The translations under genes were made by a program, and so were the position numbers. A DNA stretch of 64,000 nt from Triops longicaudatus (lineage: Eukaryota; Arthropoda; Branchiopoda; Notostraca; Triopsidae), in assembly GCA_022885665.1 (NCBI GenBank), contig JAGQDJ010000004.1, positions 310,001 through 374,000 on the forward strand, read 5' to 3'. This document shows, in pieces, positions 60,421-64,000 of the stretch (positions within the stretch are counted from its first letter, which is position 1; every line of letters starts with the position of its first letter). The notes beneath the pieces were generated by a model. It was not told the DNA's origin. It was given only the letters and a program-made list of their open reading frames with translations, and made no database searches.

Positions 60421-61642
60421 TCAAGCAGTTCCTTTGCTGCTAGAAAGGGCCAGTCTCCCAGTATTGAGACTCACTTGGTAAGCTAGAAATGTTGCGGCAT
60501 TGACCGGGAAAGCTCGTAGCACAACCATGCCGAAACCTCGCGTAAATACAGGCCAACCTTCGCACCTGTAACTACTGACAACACAATGCCATGTACTTTT
60601 GTACGTTGGCTTGGCTGGGTTGTCAGCCTGTATCCGTGATTTAATCACATCTAATGGTACTATAGAAGCCCAGGTTAGCACACCTGTAAAAGAGACGAAT
60701 TGTCAGACGGCGATTAACTAGAATGTCGTTAAAGTTGCAGAAAATGGAGCTAGAGCAAAATGTTCGCTTGCCTGCTGCTCCTCCCGCCAAACAGAACAGA
60801 ACTGATCCGTCTGGTAAACCCCAGCTTGGTCCCTCTCGTACAATTTTTTCATAAATAAGTACGTAAAGACCAAATGTGGGTACATCTCTGTAAAACATTA
60901 CAGGCAAGCCACGGTAACAGCCCCGCAGGCCTTCAGTTTTGTAAATATGGCGCAAGCAATCCAGTGGACCCCGGAATCTTGATTTTTGTTCAGAAAGGCC
61001 ATCTTTACTAACAAAACGTAAGTTACGTTGACGTAGGTGTACGACATTTCACACCTTACATTTTCTTAGATGCTTTTTCCACTACTGTTTGTACCTGAAG
61101 TTTAATCTTGATTAAATCGACAGGGCAAGCTACAAACAATTGAGCAACGCCCGCTGAACACCCTGCCAAGTACACGTTTAAATAAGATGCCGGGCCTTCT
61201 CCATGGTCATTACGCGACAGAAACTTCAGAGTATTTCCGTACACTCCAAAGTACAAGGAATTAAGTATTCCACTGGTGACTATAGGCGAAGCCATGCCTT
61301 TAAATAAGCCGTGTACCTAATAAATTAAGAAAAAATATTCTGTTCCTGATTTTTACAGAAATAAGTATCGATTATACCCCTTCACATTTAACAGTTTTCA
61401 GGAAACAATGCCATGCGCTGGACTGGCCAAGAATTTGTTGCCTAACCTACAAATGCAGATATTACAAAATGATGGAAATTATGGTAATGAAACATACTTT
61501 CACTGTGTCCATAGGATGACCGATTAGTACCCCGGAAATTCCTGGTCGTATTTAAAAGATTTCCTTGCATTACAAAAGTTTTGGTAATGGAAGAATTACC
61601 TCCAGCCCAACCCGCCAAAAAATCCACCCAGAAATGCTCCAT
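60421..61642 (-). CDS. mitochondrial carrier, SLC25A45/A48-like
   Basis: Inner-membrane metabolite carrier with the three-fold SLC25 repeat; 303 residues. Six exons: 61642-61600, 61541-61498, 61446-61378, 61316-61060, 61007-60772, 60683-60421. Signature P-x-D/E-x-x-K/R motifs appear once per repeat: HPMDTVK, CPVDLIKIKLQ and VPLDVIKSRIQ. GWAGG, YLAGCSAG and CLAGGAAG are the glycine-rich odd-helix starts. FFKGM-type (LFKGMASPI), CYRGLPVMFYRD and ARAFPVNA-type (LRAFPVNAATFL) point to the A45/A48/A47 subgroup, whose substrates are poorly settled and partly linked to methylated amines. The last intron uses a GC donor (GCAAGC) rather than GT. It appears complete. Confidence 0.93.
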
Positions 61643-62679
61643 TCTAACTCCTTCCGTTATGAACGCTTAGAAATCTATAACATGAGCACTGTTATAGGGA
61701 CACTTAAACCAAAGAATTTTTTTTTACAATATATCTTATTTATCACCATTTTAAGATTGTAAAGATCACAGTTCATGTATTTTTAGTTTTATCTGATATC
61801 TACCTTACCATGTCTCAACTTCACTTTGGGTTTGTATACAGGCGCGCAAGCTGAGACAGATAGTGTTCGACGAATCACGGCGCAGGCAAATTAATGTTTG
61901 GCGCTTTAATGATTGAATCTTTAATTTTATGCACTAAACGCATGCTGACATTAAACAGCGGCGTTTGATTCAATACGACACGTGCTCTGAGGCTGCAAAG
62001 TTTTAGGAAAAACATTTTTTTTTCTGTCTTCAATGTTTTTGACTAGGTTTGCTAGGCGTGTGTTTTAATACGGCAGAGTAATTAGCTGGCAAAGGAGTTG
62101 TAGGAATGTTCCCTCGCGGTGTTGCCTTAGTTTTGCATTTTTATCGTAGATTTATCTACATTTTATTCTTGTTCAGCTTTAAGACTGTGTACGAGACAAC
62201 GAGGTTTCTGGATCTGGATTGGTCGTTTTGGTATGAGGGCTGGCCGTTTTCACGTGCCCTCATAACTTGACAACAGATTTGAGTGTCGCGCCAATTTAGC
62301 CATTCTGACCGCTAGGTGGCTACAACATGTTTTGGTTCGGCTTGGTAAGCAAAACATCTCAAGTGCACGTTGAAATTATACAATCCATTTCATTGTTAAC
62401 CCTCAATTGCAAGCCATTTTGTTGTGATTCCAGTCACCAAAAGACAAGTTTGTGACTTGGGGCGAAGAAGGCAGGTGTAAATAACCACTGGAATATTTAA
62501 ATTCTTTCCTTTGTTTACAAAAACTTTGCAGAGCATAACTCCCTAAATAGCTTGTCCAACTGTTACAAATTTAGCGTAAAAAATTATCATAAAAAATCTA
62601 GCGTGTGGTGACAGAGATTTTTTTAATTTTTCTTTTAAGTAAAAATGAACAAACTTTGTGCTTAATTTCACAATTTTTT
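61643..62679. other. upstream flank of the carrier gene
   Basis: About 1 kb with no gene found. It probably includes the carrier's promoter, but no TATA box or other element is clear. Confidence 0.5.
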
Positions 62680-62707
62680 AAGAGCTTTTTGGTAAAAAAA
62701 AGCTCTT
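62680..62707. repeat. hairpin, 11-bp arms
   Basis: AAGAGCTTTTT at 62680-62690 and its exact complement at 62697-62707 flank a 6-base loop. It is part of the repeat cluster that follows. Confidence 0.7.
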
Positions 62708-62748
62708 CGACACCACAAACTAGGTATTACAAGATTTTTTTTTACTAA

Positions 62749-63012
62749 AATAAGAATAGGACTAGCCGTTTTAAAGCTATGAGCCGCAAGAGTTCCCCGT
62801 ATTCACCTGGAGCTTTCTAGCTTTTTCTTTCTTTCTTTTGAAAGCAATTTTTTTTTCGAAAGAAAGAATTTATTTTTCTTCGAAGAAATAAATATTTTTT
62901 TCCTTTCTTTCTTGCTTGCCTGTCTGCTTTCTTTCCTTCTTTACCTAGAGCTGGAGCGCTCCTGGGGAACTCTTGCAGCTCATAGCTCCAAAATGGCTAG
63001 TCCGATTCTTAT
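62749..63012. repeat. inverted repeat with TTTC-rich centre
   Basis: The left arm (62749-62798) and the reverse complement of the right arm (62963-63012) agree at about 45 of 50 positions, sharing GACTAGCC, AGCTATGAGC and CAAGAGTTCCCC. The 160-bp centre is built of TTTC and GAAA runs. This could be a foldback element or two opposed copies of one repeat. Confidence 0.7.
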
Positions 63013-63145
63013 TATTTTGTTGTTCAAAAATTTTTGTAAAAATCTAGTGTGGTGTTGAGGATCTTTTTTCCCAAAAAGTCCTTTAAAATTTTGCAAAAAT
63101 TATGCATAAAGTTCGCTGTCAAATTTGCTTGTCGGGCGAAAACTT

Positions 63146-63200
63146 GGGGAACTCTCTCAGAGCATAGCTCCTAAACGGCTAGCCCGATTCTTATGATTTA
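63146..63200 (+). repeat. third copy of the repeat arm
   Basis: Same orientation as the right arm of the inverted repeat, sharing GGGGAACTCT, CATAGCTCC and CCGATTCTTAT. A shorter related piece (TAGAGCTGAAGCGCTCTAGA) occurs near 63276-63296, directly before the RpS2 fragment. Confidence 0.65.
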
Positions 63201-63298
63201 GTGTCCAAAAATTCTTTATTTGTTTAACATTTCTTATCACTTACTACCTTTATTACTATTATCATTATTAGCTTAGCTAGAGCTGAAGCGCTCTAGAC

Positions 63299-63475
63299 CA
63301 CAGCTTGCCCTGCAAGGTGATCGGCAAGTTGAGTTCCGTCTTGGTGCGTCTGATCCCAGCTCCTCGCAGTACTGGCATTCTGTTTGTCCCCGTACCCAAG
63401 AAGTTTTTGCAAATGGCTGGTATTGAAGATTGTTATACCTCAGCTCGTGGTAGCACTGGCACCTTGGGTAACTTT
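63299..63475 (+). pseudogene. RpS2: ribosomal protein S2 (uS5) fragment
   Basis: Reads LPCKVIGKLSSVLVRLIPAP, then RSTGILFVPVPKKF, MAGIEDCYTSARG and GTLGNF without a stop or intron, closely matching the C-terminal half of RpS2. Homology ends abruptly after GTLGNF, where a minisatellite takes over, and nothing before HSLPCKV matches. So about 59 codons of a ~260-290 residue protein are present: a truncated, probably retrocopied pseudogene lodged in repeats. The frame stays open to 63559, but the tail is repeat-encoded. Confidence 0.85.
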
Positions 63476-63496
63476 CTTGATCTGATCTCCGATCGT

Positions 63497-63600
63497 GACC
63501 TCGCTTTGCGTGATTATGATCCCGTTTTACGCGATTATAATCCCGTTTTACTCAATTAGGACCCCGCTTAACGCGATTAGAACCCCGTTTTATGGAGTCA
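63497..63600. repeat. minisatellite, about 22-bp unit
   Basis: Four to five imperfect units of the type CGATTATAATCCCGTTTTACG follow one another (variants with GATTATGATCCC, AATTAGGACCCCGC and GATTAGAACCCCG). They start about 20 bp after the RpS2 homology ends. Confidence 0.75.
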
Positions 63601-64000
63601 ATTACATTAGTGCGTGCGTTAAGTACTCCATCTTCAATCTCATGTTCTGAGTAAAGTGCCTTTTTAGTCCTTCTTAAGCTTAAGCTCTTTAATCTTTCAG
63701 CTCTCGAAAAAAAAACACAGAAAGCTTGTAAATGCTCAAATACTGAAAAAATACTCTGAAACAAATTCAAATCCAACGGGATTAATCAGACTGAATTGAG
63801 ACAAGTGTTGAAAAATGAAGCGAAGAAAGCAAGAGATAAGTGCTATTGGCTTGACGAAGCACGTGGAAAAAGACTGTCGTTCTACGTGAACATAGAATGC
63901 TGGTCTCAACGGGGCATCTTTTGACCTGGACGGGAAGTTAGTTGAGCTCAGCATAAATCCTTTTGAGCTCAACCTTTCGTGATATTGCCATCTGACTGGG
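63601..64000. other. right-edge sequence, nothing recognised
   Basis: 400 bp with short open frames only. No exon or repeat unit is supported. Confidence 0.5.

Noticed and set aside
1..64000. CRISPR array, operon or other prokaryotic feature
   Set aside because: No spaced direct repeats of that kind are present and all genes are intron-bearing.

Overview
The window is eukaryotic and almost certainly arthropod. Genes are split by GT-AG introns, many only 48-90 bp long. It carries a complete ebony gene (N-beta-alanyl-biogenic amine synthetase), a complete out-at-first gene, and a sidestep/nephrin-like multi-Ig receptor. The compact introns mixed with a few multi-kilobase ones, and the AT-rich spacers, suit a crustacean such as a daphniid, but no species can be proven from sequence alone. 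Several protein-coding genes were rebuilt exon by exon, and every splice phase was checked for frame continuity.

Layout. 1-8687: no convincing gene. 8688-23849 (+): 21 exons of a transmembrane receptor with nine Ig-like domains and a long cytoplasmic tail; its signal-peptide exon was not found. 23850-28202: spacer with a tRNA-derived element and a 116-bp terminal-inverted-repeat element. 28203-32725 (-): oaf, five exons. 33063-35630: three small secreted-protein genes with TATA promoters, two of them divergent. 36158-41214 (-): a 1343-residue ZNF106-like WD40 protein. 41689-43451 (+): type II phosphatidylinositol 4-kinase. 44065-47118 (-): ebony. 47997-49678 (-) and 49866-52178 (+): a head-to-head pair of divergent class C receptor genes, one with a ligand-binding ectodomain on a single membrane segment and one with seven membrane segments. 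52557-53758 (+): an unrecognised single-span membrane protein. 53898-56732 (-): mannosyl-oligosaccharide glucosidase. 57622-60000 (+): a decayed, intron-containing telomerase reverse transcriptase copy. 60421-61642 (-): a mitochondrial carrier of the SLC25A45/A48 type. 62680-63600: repeat cluster holding a fragment of ribosomal protein S2 next to a 22-bp minisatellite.

Most genes are functionally unrelated neighbours. Two groups look linked by arrangement: the receptor pair, whose start codons are only 187 bp apart, and the small secreted-protein cluster with shared promoter and leader-intron architecture. The receptor pair is the best candidate for an undescribed system, perhaps a two-part receptor. 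The telomerase copy is the clearest decayed gene: the motif C catalytic aspartate is lost, and there are frameshifts and an in-frame stop.
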